64,000 bases of DNA. Origin: Enterobacter sp. BIGb0383. GTDB lineage: Bacteria; Pseudomonadota; Gammaproteobacteria; Enterobacterales; Enterobacteriaceae. The translations under genes and the position numbers were made by a program. Numbering within the stretch: the stretch's first letter is position 1; every line of letters starts with the position of its first letter. Positions 9,086-16,924 of this stretch are shown here, piece after piece. The notes under the pieces are model-generated. The model did not search any database. It saw only the letters and a program-made list of their open reading frames with translations, and was not told the origin of the DNA. The stretch spans positions 620,001-684,000 of the forward strand of contig NZ_RJKQ01000002.1 in assembly GCF_003751845.1 (NCBI RefSeq). Reading direction: 5' to 3'.

Positions 9086-9101
9086 ACCGCCTAATCCATT
9101 A

Positions 9102-9124
9102 TTTTTGCTAACGATAAGCAAAAA
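9102..9124. terminator. A/T-rich hairpin after the permease operon
   Basis: A perfect inverted repeat TTTTTGCT / AGCAAAAA with a 7-nt loop begins 16 bases after the permease stop. It may be a weak bidirectional terminator, or an operator for the downstream aldo-keto reductase gene. The sequence does not distinguish these. Confidence 0.35.
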
Positions 9125-9283
9125 AAGCCACACCGGTACGCCGTGATTTTCCTATTATCGGGGATAGCACGACGGCACCGTGTTCAGTGAGGAACGCGAC
9201 AAAAGGGCCTCTCTGGCCCGAATTGTTGAGGTTCTCCCGGCAGGAAGCAGGGTGAACCCCGTCATGAGAAAAGGGTTTTGCAA

Positions 9284-10237
9284 ATGGCATTACGTTCATT
9301 AGGCACCACAGGCTTACAGATCCCGGCGCTGGTTTTCGGCGGCAACGTGTTTGGCTGGACCGTGGATGAGAAGCAGAGCTTCAGTTTGCTGGATGCCCTG
9401 CTGGAAAGAGGCCTGACCGCCATCGATACCGCCGATGTCTACTCGGCATGGGCACCAGGCAACGCGGGCGGCGAGTCAGAAACCATTATCGGTAAATGGC
9501 TGGCCGCCCATCCGGGCGCGCGCGACAAGGTGACGCTCTTTACCAAAGTCGGCTCCGATCTCGGTCAGCCTGGCAAGAAAGGGCTTTCCGGCCGCTGGAT
9601 TGAGCAGGCGGTCGAAGACTCCCTGCATCGCCTGCAAACGGACTATATCGATCTCTATTTCTCCCACTGGCCGGACGCCGACACGCCGTATGAAGAGACG
9701 CTGGCCGCCTACGAGAAACTGCTGAAGGCGGGAAAAATCCGCGCCGTGGGCGCATCCAACCTTAACGCAGAGCAGCTGGCAGAATCCCTGAAGGTCGCCG
9801 ATGACAAGAATCTACCGCGCTATCAGGTATTACAGCCGGAATATAACCTCTACGATCGTGACGGTTTCGAAGGTGCGCTGCAGGATTTGACGGTGCGGGA
9901 AAATATCGGCGTGGTCACCTACTACAGCCTCGCCTCCGGGTTCCTGTCCGGCAAATACCGCAGTGAAAAAGACCTCGGTCAGAGCCAGCGCGGTTCGGGC
10001 ATCGCTAAGTATCTCAACCCACGTGGCTTTGCGATTATCGACGCACTGAACGCCGTGGCGGCAAAACACCAGGTGAAACCGGCCGAAGTGGCCCTGGCAT
10101 GGCTGATTAACCAGCCGGGCGTGACAGCGCCTATCGCCAGCGCGACGAAAGTCGCCCACGTGGACGGGTTTGTTACCGCCCTGTCGCTCAACCTTTATGC
10201 CGACGATATCGCCGCCCTGACGAAGGCTGGCGCATAA
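9284..10237 (+). CDS. Aldo-keto reductase
   Basis: NAD(P)H-dependent oxidoreductase with a TIM-barrel fold, 317 residues. The catalytic tetrad is complete: Asp48, Tyr53 (in DTADVYS), Lys88 (LFTKVG) and His128 (YFSHWP). The C-terminal cofactor segment APIASATK, near 287, is also present. The ATG at 9284 is preceded by AAAAGGG. It is monocistronic by spacing, with a 198-bp upstream gap and a hairpin downstream. The physiological substrate is unknown; the family reduces sugars, aldehydes and methylglyoxal-type carbonyls. Confidence 0.9.
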   Translation: MALRSLGTTGLQIPALVFGGNVFGWTVDEKQSFSLLDALLERGLTAIDTADVYSAWAPGNAGGESETIIGKWLAAHPGARDKVTLFTKVGSDLGQPGKKGLSGRWIEQAVEDSLHRLQTDYIDLYFSHWPDADTPYEETLAAYEKLLKAGKIRAVGASNLNAEQLAESLKVADDKNLPRYQVLQPEYNLYDRDGFEGALQDLTVRENIGVVTYYSLASGFLSGKYRSEKDLGQSQRGSGIAKYLNPRGFAIIDALNAVAAKHQVKPAEVALAWLINQPGVTAPIASATKVAHVDGFVTALSLNLYADDIAALTKAGA

Positions 10238-10247
10238 CCCTCAGCAC

Positions 10248-10270
10248 TCCGGCGGCATCCTGCCGCCGGA
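10248..10270 (+). terminator. G/C hairpin after the aldo-keto reductase
   Basis: Perfect 9-bp stem TCCGGCGGC / GCCGCCGGA with a 5-nt loop, 10 bases after the stop codon. There is no T tract, so it could equally be a REP-like element or an mRNA-stabilising hairpin. Confidence 0.4.
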
Positions 10271-10303
10271 CCTGCGCATATGCTTATCCGCTATTGAGAT
10301 ATA

Positions 10304-10325
10304 GAAACGGGACCGTTCGGGTTTC
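10304..10325. promoter_or_regulatory. Inverted repeat upstream of the SDR gene (candidate operator)
   Basis: GAAACGG...GGGTTTC is a 22-bp imperfect palindrome in which 8 of 11 base pairs match, 37 bp before the SDR start. Its position suits a repressor or activator site. No regulator gene is adjacent, so the binding protein is unknown. Confidence 0.3.
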
Positions 10326-10361
10326 AATACTCTCTTTCTATTAAGAGTGAGAAACAGGGAT

Positions 10362-11069
10362 ATGACCCAGGCTAACTACGCCATTATTGGCGGAACATCG
10401 GGCATCGGCTTTGCGCTGGCGCAGAAGCTGGTTGCACGCGGCGAACGCGTGCTGATCGGTGGGCGCAATGAACAAAAACTCGCGCAGGCGCAGGAACGCC
10501 TGGGACCTCAGGCAAGTGGACGCGTGGTCGATATTACCGACAGAGCATCCCTGCGCATTTTCTTTGAGGGCATTGAAGCTCTGTCCGGTCTTTTTACCCC
10601 GGCGGCTTCCTACGCCACCGGCGATTTTCGCGATGGCGACAGTGCCACGTCGGAGGGACTCTTCCAGGCCAAATTCTGGGCGCAATACTGGGCGGTTTAC
10701 GAAGCCCTTCCCCATCTTAGCGATACTGCCTCGGTCGTCCTGATGTCCGGCGCCGCCTCTGCCCGGCCGATTGGCGCACCGGCCTACGCCGCCTGTAACG
10801 CGGCGCTGGAAGGACTGGCTCGTGGACTCGCCGTCGAACTGCGGCCGATCAGAGTCAACTGCCTCTCACCCGGCACCACCGACAGCGAACTGTGGCGCAA
10901 TCGCGAAGCCGCACAGCGTGACGCGGCGTACGACTACTGGAACAACGTCACTCTGGTACAGCGCCCCGGCACGGTAGAGGAGCAGGCCGACGCAGCCCTG
11001 TTTTTGCTGGAGAATAAAAATATGACGGGTAGTACGCTGTATTGCGACGGGGGTTATACCCTGAAATAA
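10362..11069 (+). CDS. Short-chain dehydrogenase/reductase-like protein with altered active site
   Basis: Classical-SDR-sized Rossmann protein (235 residues) with the nucleotide-binding motif GGTSGIG at 10-16, a PIRVNCLSPG segment near 162 and a C-terminal NMTGSTLYCDGGYTL typical of the superfamily. The catalytic Ser129 and Tyr142 are present, but the Lys of YxxxK is Asn (YAACN, 142-146) and the NAG motif reads PAAS. It may be a non-canonical reductase or a binding protein rather than a standard dehydrogenase. The ATG at 10362 follows CAGGGAT; a GTG at 10347 is less likely. Confidence 0.85.
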   Translation: MTQANYAIIGGTSGIGFALAQKLVARGERVLIGGRNEQKLAQAQERLGPQASGRVVDITDRASLRIFFEGIEALSGLFTPAASYATGDFRDGDSATSEGLFQAKFWAQYWAVYEALPHLSDTASVVLMSGAASARPIGAPAYAACNAALEGLARGLAVELRPIRVNCLSPGTTDSELWRNREAAQRDAAYDYWNNVTLVQRPGTVEEQADAALFLLENKNMTGSTLYCDGGYTLK

Positions 11070-11106
11070 ACAATAAACCGGCAACAACACGCAGGCACGA
11101 GGGTAT

Positions 11107-11616
11107 TCAGATTCCTTTTTGGACCTGCCGGGGCGTTAAATATAGATTTAACGTCCCACCCCAGAACACCCCATCAATGACGCCACTTAACAAACCAAAC
11201 AGAATATTAAAATCAAAATTGTACTTCAAACCCGGTTCAACATTGAGAAAGAATATCAACGCAAATTTGGTGACAAAAGCAATAACAATAAATACCAGGG
11301 TTAACGGCGTCCCAGGCCGGATAATCAAATCTGTTCCCTCCTTGTTTTTTAAACGCGGGGTCGTACGCCAGAGCAACCAACCCACGCCGCCACCAACGAT
11401 CAGCCCCGTCAGCATCGACGCTAATCCCCAGTGCGGAGACGCCAGTTCATTAATCACACCGCTTCCCCCCCAAAACAGAAAGATTAACGGTAAAAGGAAA
11501 AGACGTTTAACGTCCATTTCCCGGTCTTTCAACGCATTGACTCCCCTCGCAATGAGGAATACAAACAAAATCCAGACCCATACAGGCGTCCCGGCCAGGA
11601 TATTTAATAATGACAT
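11107..11616 (-). CDS. Small integral membrane protein of unknown function (possibly DUF6622-like)
   Basis: A 169-residue protein starting MSLLNILAGTPVWVWILFVF, with four or five hydrophobic spans (about 7-22, 36-52, 64-85, 108-130 and 140-160). The fourth is followed by a VEPGLKYNF segment. The N-terminal block resembles proteins annotated as DUF6622; this is from memory and unverified. The ATG at 11616 follows AGGGTGG; the GTG at 11628 is a weaker choice. It lies 84 bp downstream of the LytTR regulator on the same strand, so it may be the last gene of that transcription unit. Confidence 0.7.
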   Translation of the reverse strand: MSLLNILAGTPVWVWILFVFLIARGVNALKDREMDVKRLFLLPLIFLFWGGSGVINELASPHWGLASMLTGLIVGGGVGWLLWRTTPRLKNKEGTDLIIRPGTPLTLVFIVIAFVTKFALIFFLNVEPGLKYNFDFNILFGLLSGVIDGVFWGGTLNLYLTPRQVQKGI

Positions 11617-11700
11617 TTTATGCACCACCCTATAGCTGAGTTGCGGGGTCCATACAAAAAATAAATATCACCCCACTCCCTTCATTAATTTGGTATCTAT

Positions 11701-12492
11701 TCAGATGTTATATAAAAATTTATCCTGCATTGCCCGACTGACCTGCAACACATGCCCACCGATGATTAACTGTATCTTACCGGTACAATCGCGCTTTATT
11801 TTTTCTATTGCGTTAACATTGACAATAATGGAACGATGGACCTGCCAGAATTCATCCGGATCGAGCTGTGACAATAGCTCTCGCAGTGAACCGCGCAGCA
11901 GGAAAACGTCGGAGAGCGTTTTATTTTTCTTGTACAGCGATATGTATTTATCTTCTGCTTTGAAAAATTGAATGTCTGAGCAATGAACTAACTCTATATC
12001 ATCCCCCTTTTGCACACGCACCCATTTTAAATAGCGCTTATGTTCAACAGCATGCAGAGACTCAATTTTTTCAAAGAATGCATTGATATCAGCCACATTC
12101 TCTCTTTTCGAACTATTAGTAAAATGTTGTTTTATCTTTAACACACATTTCTCCAGCCTCTTTTCATTCAGTGGCTTTAAGAGATAGTCTATGGCGTTCG
12201 CTTCAAACGCACGTACGGCATACTCATCATACGCAGTGACAAAAACGACTAACGGGCACTTTGTATGCTGATTAATCCTTCGCGCCAGCGTCATGCCATC
12301 CATTTCTGGCATACGGATATCCAGAAATGCAATATCAGGCTGTGCTTCAGCGATGGCATCAAACGCTTCTTTACCATTTGCGCAGCTGGCGAGTATGTCC
12401 AGCTCAGGCCAAAAGTCAGCCAGCATTTTTTTTAGCTGGTATCTCAGTAAAGGCTCATCATCAGCAATAATCGCGGTGATCGTTTTAGTCAT
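11701..12492 (-). CDS. LytTR-family response regulator
   Basis: DNA-binding response regulator of 263 residues. The receiver domain (1-120) has the acidic pair DDE at 11-13, phospho-acceptor Asp58 in FLDIRMPEMDG, and the conserved Lys in DYLLKPL near 107. The C-terminal half (about 150-260) is a LytTR domain (FFKAEDKYISLY, FWQVHRSIIVNV). LytTR proteins bind paired direct repeats, and such a pair is found upstream of the ABC operon at 17671-17700. The start overlaps the kinase stop by 8 bp. It most likely regulates the adjacent transport cassette. Confidence 0.9.
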   Translation of the reverse strand: MTKTITAIIADDEPLLRYQLKKMLADFWPELDILASCANGKEAFDAIAEAQPDIAFLDIRMPEMDGMTLARRINQHTKCPLVVFVTAYDEYAVRAFEANAIDYLLKPLNEKRLEKCVLKIKQHFTNSSKRENVADINAFFEKIESLHAVEHKRYLKWVRVQKGDDIELVHCSDIQFFKAEDKYISLYKKNKTLSDVFLLRGSLRELLSQLDPDEFWQVHRSIIVNVNAIEKIKRDCTGKIQLIIGGHVLQVSRAMQDKFLYNI

Positions 12493-13570
12493 TGCTCACT
12501 TCCGGGGTTGAATTGGCTACAATCAGTGGGATGAATATTTCCGCCGTAACACCCTGGGATAGATTCTCTTTGATGTGCAGTCGTGCTTTTCCCATATAGA
12601 TCGCATCCAGTCTTTGCCGGATATTATCCAGGCCCAGCCCATGCCCACAAGATGAAGTCTCTTTCGAGAATCCGCATCCATTATCTATTACCTGAATCAG
12701 AACACCTTCAGCATCTTTGCAAACCTTCACTTCTATATGCCCTGCCTGATGCTGTGGCTCAATGCCATGCCGAATGGCATTTTCCACTAATGGCTGTATT
12801 AACATCGGCGGAATAATAAAATTATCTGATTCAAATGCATTGGTTATCTTATAAAAAAATCGTGCCCCGAGTCTTATCTGTTGGATAGATAAGTAATCAT
12901 CAATCAACGCCAGCTCTTCATGAATCTGAACAAAGTCGCTGCGATTTTTTTTCAACGTTCCCCGCAACAAGTTAGTCAGATTAACAAGTAGACGTTTAGC
13001 CAATGCAGGATCTTTATCAATTAACACATCAAGGTTAGCCAGCGTATTGAAAAGAAAATGGGGTTCAATTTGACTTTGAAGCTGCTTAAGTTGGCTCAAT
13101 GCTAAAGCTTTCTTTTGTTCAGCCTGCTGCCGCCTGGCTATCTCAAGCGCGTTCCGGGCTTTCAGTTTTTGCTCATTCATATAAAAAAATGTAAAACCGA
13201 CAATCGATAGAATAAATCCAGGTACGAGCATTGTTTGTTGATTAAGGACAAACTCATTAAAAGAGAATGGTTGATACAACAGTACCAGGTTAAGACTTCC
13301 AAAAAACATGCAACAGATCAAGGATAAAAAATTAACGCTGACTTCCGATAATGATGGCTTGATCCAGCGTAACAATCCCGCGCTGAACAACGCGCTATAC
13401 CCATACCCAAAACTAATGAGCATTTTCTTGAAAAATAAAGAAGTCCAGGTTTCGGACGGACCCGATGGCGAATAGAACAGGATGAGCAATCCAGTAACGC
13501 CTAAGCAGTAAAGGCTTATTTTTATAAACTGTGACTGGAATTTTTGGCTAACTGGAAATAATCTGCTCAT
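12485..13570 (-). CDS. LytS/YehU-type sensor histidine kinase
   Basis: Membrane histidine kinase of 361 residues. Four hydrophobic spans (about 15-35, 48-68, 80-101, 113-132) with very short loops form the sensor, so any signal is probably sensed within or at the membrane. A coiled linker (about 133-165) leads to the phospho-acceptor motif EPHFLFNTL (His near 172), the N box PLVENAIRHGIEP and the G box GHGLGLDNIRQRL. It is the cognate partner of the overlapping LytTR regulator. The ATG at 13570 follows AAAGGA. It sits 105 bp downstream of the barrel gene on the same strand. Confidence 0.9.
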   Translation of the reverse strand: MSRLFPVSQKFQSQFIKISLYCLGVTGLLILFYSPSGPSETWTSLFFKKMLISFGYGYSALFSAGLLRWIKPSLSEVSVNFLSLICCMFFGSLNLVLLYQPFSFNEFVLNQQTMLVPGFILSIVGFTFFYMNEQKLKARNALEIARRQQAEQKKALALSQLKQLQSQIEPHFLFNTLANLDVLIDKDPALAKRLLVNLTNLLRGTLKKNRSDFVQIHEELALIDDYLSIQQIRLGARFFYKITNAFESDNFIIPPMLIQPLVENAIRHGIEPQHQAGHIEVKVCKDAEGVLIQVIDNGCGFSKETSSCGHGLGLDNIRQRLDAIYMGKARLHIKENLSQGVTAEIFIPLIVANSTPEVSND

Positions 13571-13675
13571 CCAAATATCCTTTTAGAACACACGTTGCAT
13601 TATTGCTGCCATTTTGTAATATTCACACCCGTTAATTCATTTATTTTCCGTATCGATAAAACGGTATCACACTGC

Positions 13676-14929
13676 TCAAAAATTTACCTTAAGGTTTATA
13701 AATGTCAAATTCCTGTCTGGAACATTCGCATACACCGAGTCGGCGAAACCAGTGTAGAAACGGCTTACCAGCTCCAGCGTCATATCAGACTGCCCAGACT
13801 CATACACCTGATACGAAAGCCTGGGGGTAGCAACCAGGCCACCATCGGTTGGCGAAATCAACAAATCTACACTCGGCTCAAATTTTTCAAGCCACAGGCG
13901 CCTGGAATGTAAAGCAGACATATCCATCTTAAAATGCAGCATCAGATTCTGCGCAACCAGACTTCTGTTATACAACCCGTATGAATAGCTGCTGGCCAAC
14001 TCTCGCGTATCCGAGTGATGTGATAGTTCGCCTGAACGTTGAATTGCTTGCTTCCACATTTTCTTATCCCAGCTACGACCGTCGTACCAATATTCGCCGA
14101 TAATATTCAAACCTGCGGTATTAGCCCAATTTAAACCCAGCAGGAATTGATAAGAATCATGACCCATTGCCCATTTTACAGGTTCATTAATGTCGCCTTG
14201 CTTGTAGGCCTGATAACGCTGCGCATAAGCAAACGAACTGTGTACCTCCAGGGCGGGACTAAGCACCGCCACGACAGACCCACCAACGGTGCCATAATGC
14301 ACCTGATCAAAGTACATAATTCCCTGCAGCTCAGTATTTCTGAGCAATGCATAGCGCCGGAACCCGATACCATGTTGTTTTTTTGCCCGCCTGGCTTGAT
14401 CCGTATTACTGGACGTCCATGACTCATCGGTAGCCACGAGCTCCCATTGTCCGGTGCCATCAAACCAGGAGGCCGTTGCCGCACCGACGCCCTCATCAAC
14501 CTGTATGCCTGGCGGGTTCCTCTCGTAGGACTTAAAAATGTCTAAGGGACGAAACCCGTACCCGACTCCCCAGTCCAGACGTTCTTTGCCAACGCTTATA
14601 TCAAGAGGTAAACCCGCTATCTTCATTTCCGGTTGCCAGAACAACTCCTGCACGATGAATTTCTTATCCGTGGAGTTTTGACTGTCCGTCGCCAAAAGAT
14701 TATTGCCTGTCATCACAAACGTCCCGGTGATATTATTCCACTCGACTGTCGAAGTGATTAGCGAATCCAGAGACTGTGTCGACCCACCAGAATCGTTGTT
14801 TAACTTCGTATGACGAGACTGTTCACTTTCCAGACTGTTTTGCCATGTCCAGTTGACATTCAGGTTAGCTTCAGCCCTGACTCCTGTAATGAGCATCAGT
14901 AAGATAAACAGACGCCCTTTTTTCGTCAT
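13676..14929 (-). CDS. Probable outer-membrane beta-barrel protein of unknown function
   Basis: A 417-residue exported protein with signal peptide (MTKKGRLFILLMLITGVRA). The mature part consists of alternating, aromatic-rich strands such as TWEWQ-like and SSFAYAQRYQ segments, contains the conserved-looking block ERLDWGVGYGFRPLDIF (about 117), and ends in Phe (LKVNF), as barrel proteins recognised by the BAM complex do. Its start overlaps the LolA-like gene by 4 bp (ATGA), so the two are made together. I do not recognise a named family. Placement suggests it is the outer-membrane end of the ABC system. Confidence 0.7.
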   Translation of the reverse strand: MTKKGRLFILLMLITGVRAEANLNVNWTWQNSLESEQSRHTKLNNDSGGSTQSLDSLITSTVEWNNITGTFVMTGNNLLATDSQNSTDKKFIVQELFWQPEMKIAGLPLDISVGKERLDWGVGYGFRPLDIFKSYERNPPGIQVDEGVGAATASWFDGTGQWELVATDESWTSSNTDQARRAKKQHGIGFRRYALLRNTELQGIMYFDQVHYGTVGGSVVAVLSPALEVHSSFAYAQRYQAYKQGDINEPVKWAMGHDSYQFLLGLNWANTAGLNIIGEYWYDGRSWDKKMWKQAIQRSGELSHHSDTRELASSYSYGLYNRSLVAQNLMLHFKMDMSALHSRRLWLEKFEPSVDLLISPTDGGLVATPRLSYQVYESGQSDMTLELVSRFYTGFADSVYANVPDRNLTFINLKVNF

Positions 14930-15672
14930 AGTTCAATCCTGGGCTGCTGGATTAAATATGCTGGATTATAATATTTTGCGTCCAACTGATAAGGTACTAC
15001 GTTCTGGTAATCGATAACCGTTTTCTTTTCAGGTTGAATACTATCAAGGAGTACCATTGAAACTATTTTTTTAGGATGAACATCGTCATCTGCTATAAAA
15101 AATGCTTGTTTCGCCATTTTACCTGAGAGTAAATAAAGGTCAGCTTTTAAAGGGAAATCATTTTTCTTATCAAGCCATAACTCGATTCTGGCGTAGGTTT
15201 CCCCCGCTGTTTTCGCTGTCAGTTCAAGTCGATTCGACATGATTTTTTTATCTTGAATAACGACTTCCTGATCTCCTTGTAACGTTCCCTGATAGTGTTC
15301 GCTCCAGTTCAGGGTCGAAATATCACCAACGGATGCGTTTCCAAGAAGCTTTTGAATTGGGGTAATTCTAATTGGCCTGCGACTCTGTGGCATCAATAAC
15401 CAGTAATTATCTCCGAGCATAAGCAACTTCTGTCCATCCTCGACCTTCGACCTGAAGAGTACCAGTGATTCACGCATTGGACGGGTATAAACTTCATACA
15501 ACCGGGTCTTATCAAGCTCATTATTCTGATAGAGCTTAACGACTGTAGTCACCTTCGCATGGGGTTCTTTGGAACGATATTGGTCCGCTTTTTTTAGCAT
15601 CTGCTCCACCGTTTCAGCATTCGCGGAAAAAACCATAATAGTTGCTAATAGCAGAGTAAGTATTTTAGACAT
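14926..15672 (-). CDS. LolA-like periplasmic outer-membrane lipoprotein-sorting protein
   Basis: Exported protein of 248 residues with signal peptide cleaved after about 19 (MSKILTLLLATIMVFSANA). The mature sequence looks like the LolA/LolB half-barrel fold used for carrying acyl chains: EQMLKKADQYRSKEPHAKV, then TRPMRESLVLFRSK, WLLMPQSRRPIRITP and a YARIELWLDKKNDFPLKADL strand pair. It is distinct from the housekeeping LolA (about 200 residues). It overlaps the permease gene by 8 bp and the barrel gene by 4 bp, implying it shuttles a lipid or lipoprotein between them. The cargo is unknown. Confidence 0.78.
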   Translation of the reverse strand: MSKILTLLLATIMVFSANAETVEQMLKKADQYRSKEPHAKVTTVVKLYQNNELDKTRLYEVYTRPMRESLVLFRSKVEDGQKLLMLGDNYWLLMPQSRRPIRITPIQKLLGNASVGDISTLNWSEHYQGTLQGDQEVVIQDKKIMSNRLELTAKTAGETYARIELWLDKKNDFPLKADLYLLSGKMAKQAFFIADDDVHPKKIVSMVLLDSIQPEKKTVIDYQNVVPYQLDAKYYNPAYLIQQPRIEL

Positions 15673-16924
15673 AAATCAGCGCCTCAATGATTGGTTTTTT
15701 TACGCCTTTACGAGCAGCAAACCATGCAACGACAAAACAAATTATGGCTACAGCAACTGCGACTCCAATAAAAAGCTCCCAGGACAAATAGATATGCAGT
15801 GGATAACTTGAGGTTCTGCCCGGTGCTGGCGGCATTCTAATATCAACTATGGTTAATAGTGACGCCATTGCGGCTGACAATCCGCCTCCGATAACAGCCC
15901 CGCAAGTTGCTATTAGCAATGCTTCAAGCAAAAAACCTCTAATAATCTCTATCGAATAAGTGCCTAACGCGGCAAGCGTACCTATTTCACGTGTTCTTTC
16001 AGTTACCGACATCGTCATCGAATTAAATAATGCGGCAAAGACCACCAGGGCCATAACTCCGCCCATAATGACGAAAATGCGATTGTATAAATTTTTAACA
16101 CCGTCATAGAATACAGCTAATTTCTGCCACGGCGTTGTGATTACCGGTTCCACCAGTTTCAGGGTTTTGAGTTTGGCATCGACCTGTTTTTGTGCAGCCA
16201 GTGTCTGTTGTGTTTCAAATAAATACACTGATAACGTGCTAACCTTATGCGTTGCGAGCAGGGCTTGCGCGGACGCAACGCTGATATAAAGTTGTCTTTT
16301 ATCAAGATCCGGGACGCCTGTAGAAAATATCCCCCGGACTTTGAAATCGACCGCATTCAGCACACCATCCGCGGTGGTTGACAGTAATGTGACCACGCCC
16401 CCGGTAGTGACTTTGAGATTCTGTGCAAGATTAACCCCTAGCATCACCTCCGGTTCATCTTCTTTAGCGACTCTGTCGCTTTGCGGATTCAGAGTGTTCC
16501 CGGATTTCAGCGCCAGAAAGTCACCTTTGATCGAAAATTCCTGGGGATCTATCCCGGTCCCCATATAAATAGTCGACTTTTGACCATTACTAATTAATCC
16601 ATTAAATTCAATGCGCGGTAAAATAGCATGGACACCCTCAATTCCCCCCAGGGCTTTACCAATCTGTGAATAGTCAGACAACCCATTACTTAGCGGTAGG
16701 TCCTCTTCCTCTCCAAAATATCTCGGCTGACTAAGCGTTATATGACCGATACTCATAGCCGTTTCCTTCATTAACGACCGATAGGTATACAGGCCAAACC
16801 CGCCTGTGCAACATAAAGCAAAGACAACCACTGTTATAATGGCTATTGACAGTATTGAACGACGACTATTACGTTCCAGGTTAAACCATGCTCTTTTAAT
16901 AACCTCTGGAATCAGGCGTTCCAT
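15665..16924 (-). CDS. FtsX/LolE/MacB-type ABC transporter permease
   Basis: A 419-residue permease with the four-span topology of type VII ABC proteins: span 1 at about 23-45, a large periplasmic domain (about 50-275), then spans 2-4 near 280-306, 325-355 and 380-405. The block MTMSVTERTREIGTLAALGT after span 2 is the FtsX-domain hallmark. Such proteins extrude lipoproteins (LolCE) or drive periplasmic work (MacB) rather than import. It overlaps the ATPase gene by 13 bp and the LolA-like gene by 8 bp. With one permease gene it would act as a homodimer. Confidence 0.88.
   Translation of the reverse strand: MERLIPEVIKRAWFNLERNSRRSILSIAIITVVVFALCCTGGFGLYTYRSLMKETAMSIGHITLSQPRYFGEEEDLPLSNGLSDYSQIGKALGGIEGVHAILPRIEFNGLISNGQKSTIYMGTGIDPQEFSIKGDFLALKSGNTLNPQSDRVAKEDEPEVMLGVNLAQNLKVTTGGVVTLLSTTADGVLNAVDFKVRGIFSTGVPDLDKRQLYISVASAQALLATHKVSTLSVYLFETQQTLAAQKQVDAKLKTLKLVEPVITTPWQKLAVFYDGVKNLYNRIFVIMGGVMALVVFAALFNSMTMSVTERTREIGTLAALGTYSIEIIRGFLLEALLIATCGAVIGGGLSAAMASLLTIVDIRMPPAPGRTSSYPLHIYLSWELFIGVAVAVAIICFVVAWFAARKGVKKPIIEALIYV

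Noticed and set aside
10248-10270. A REP/BIME element
   Set aside because: The hairpin is present only once and lacks the conserved REP outer sequence, so only a hairpin is claimed.
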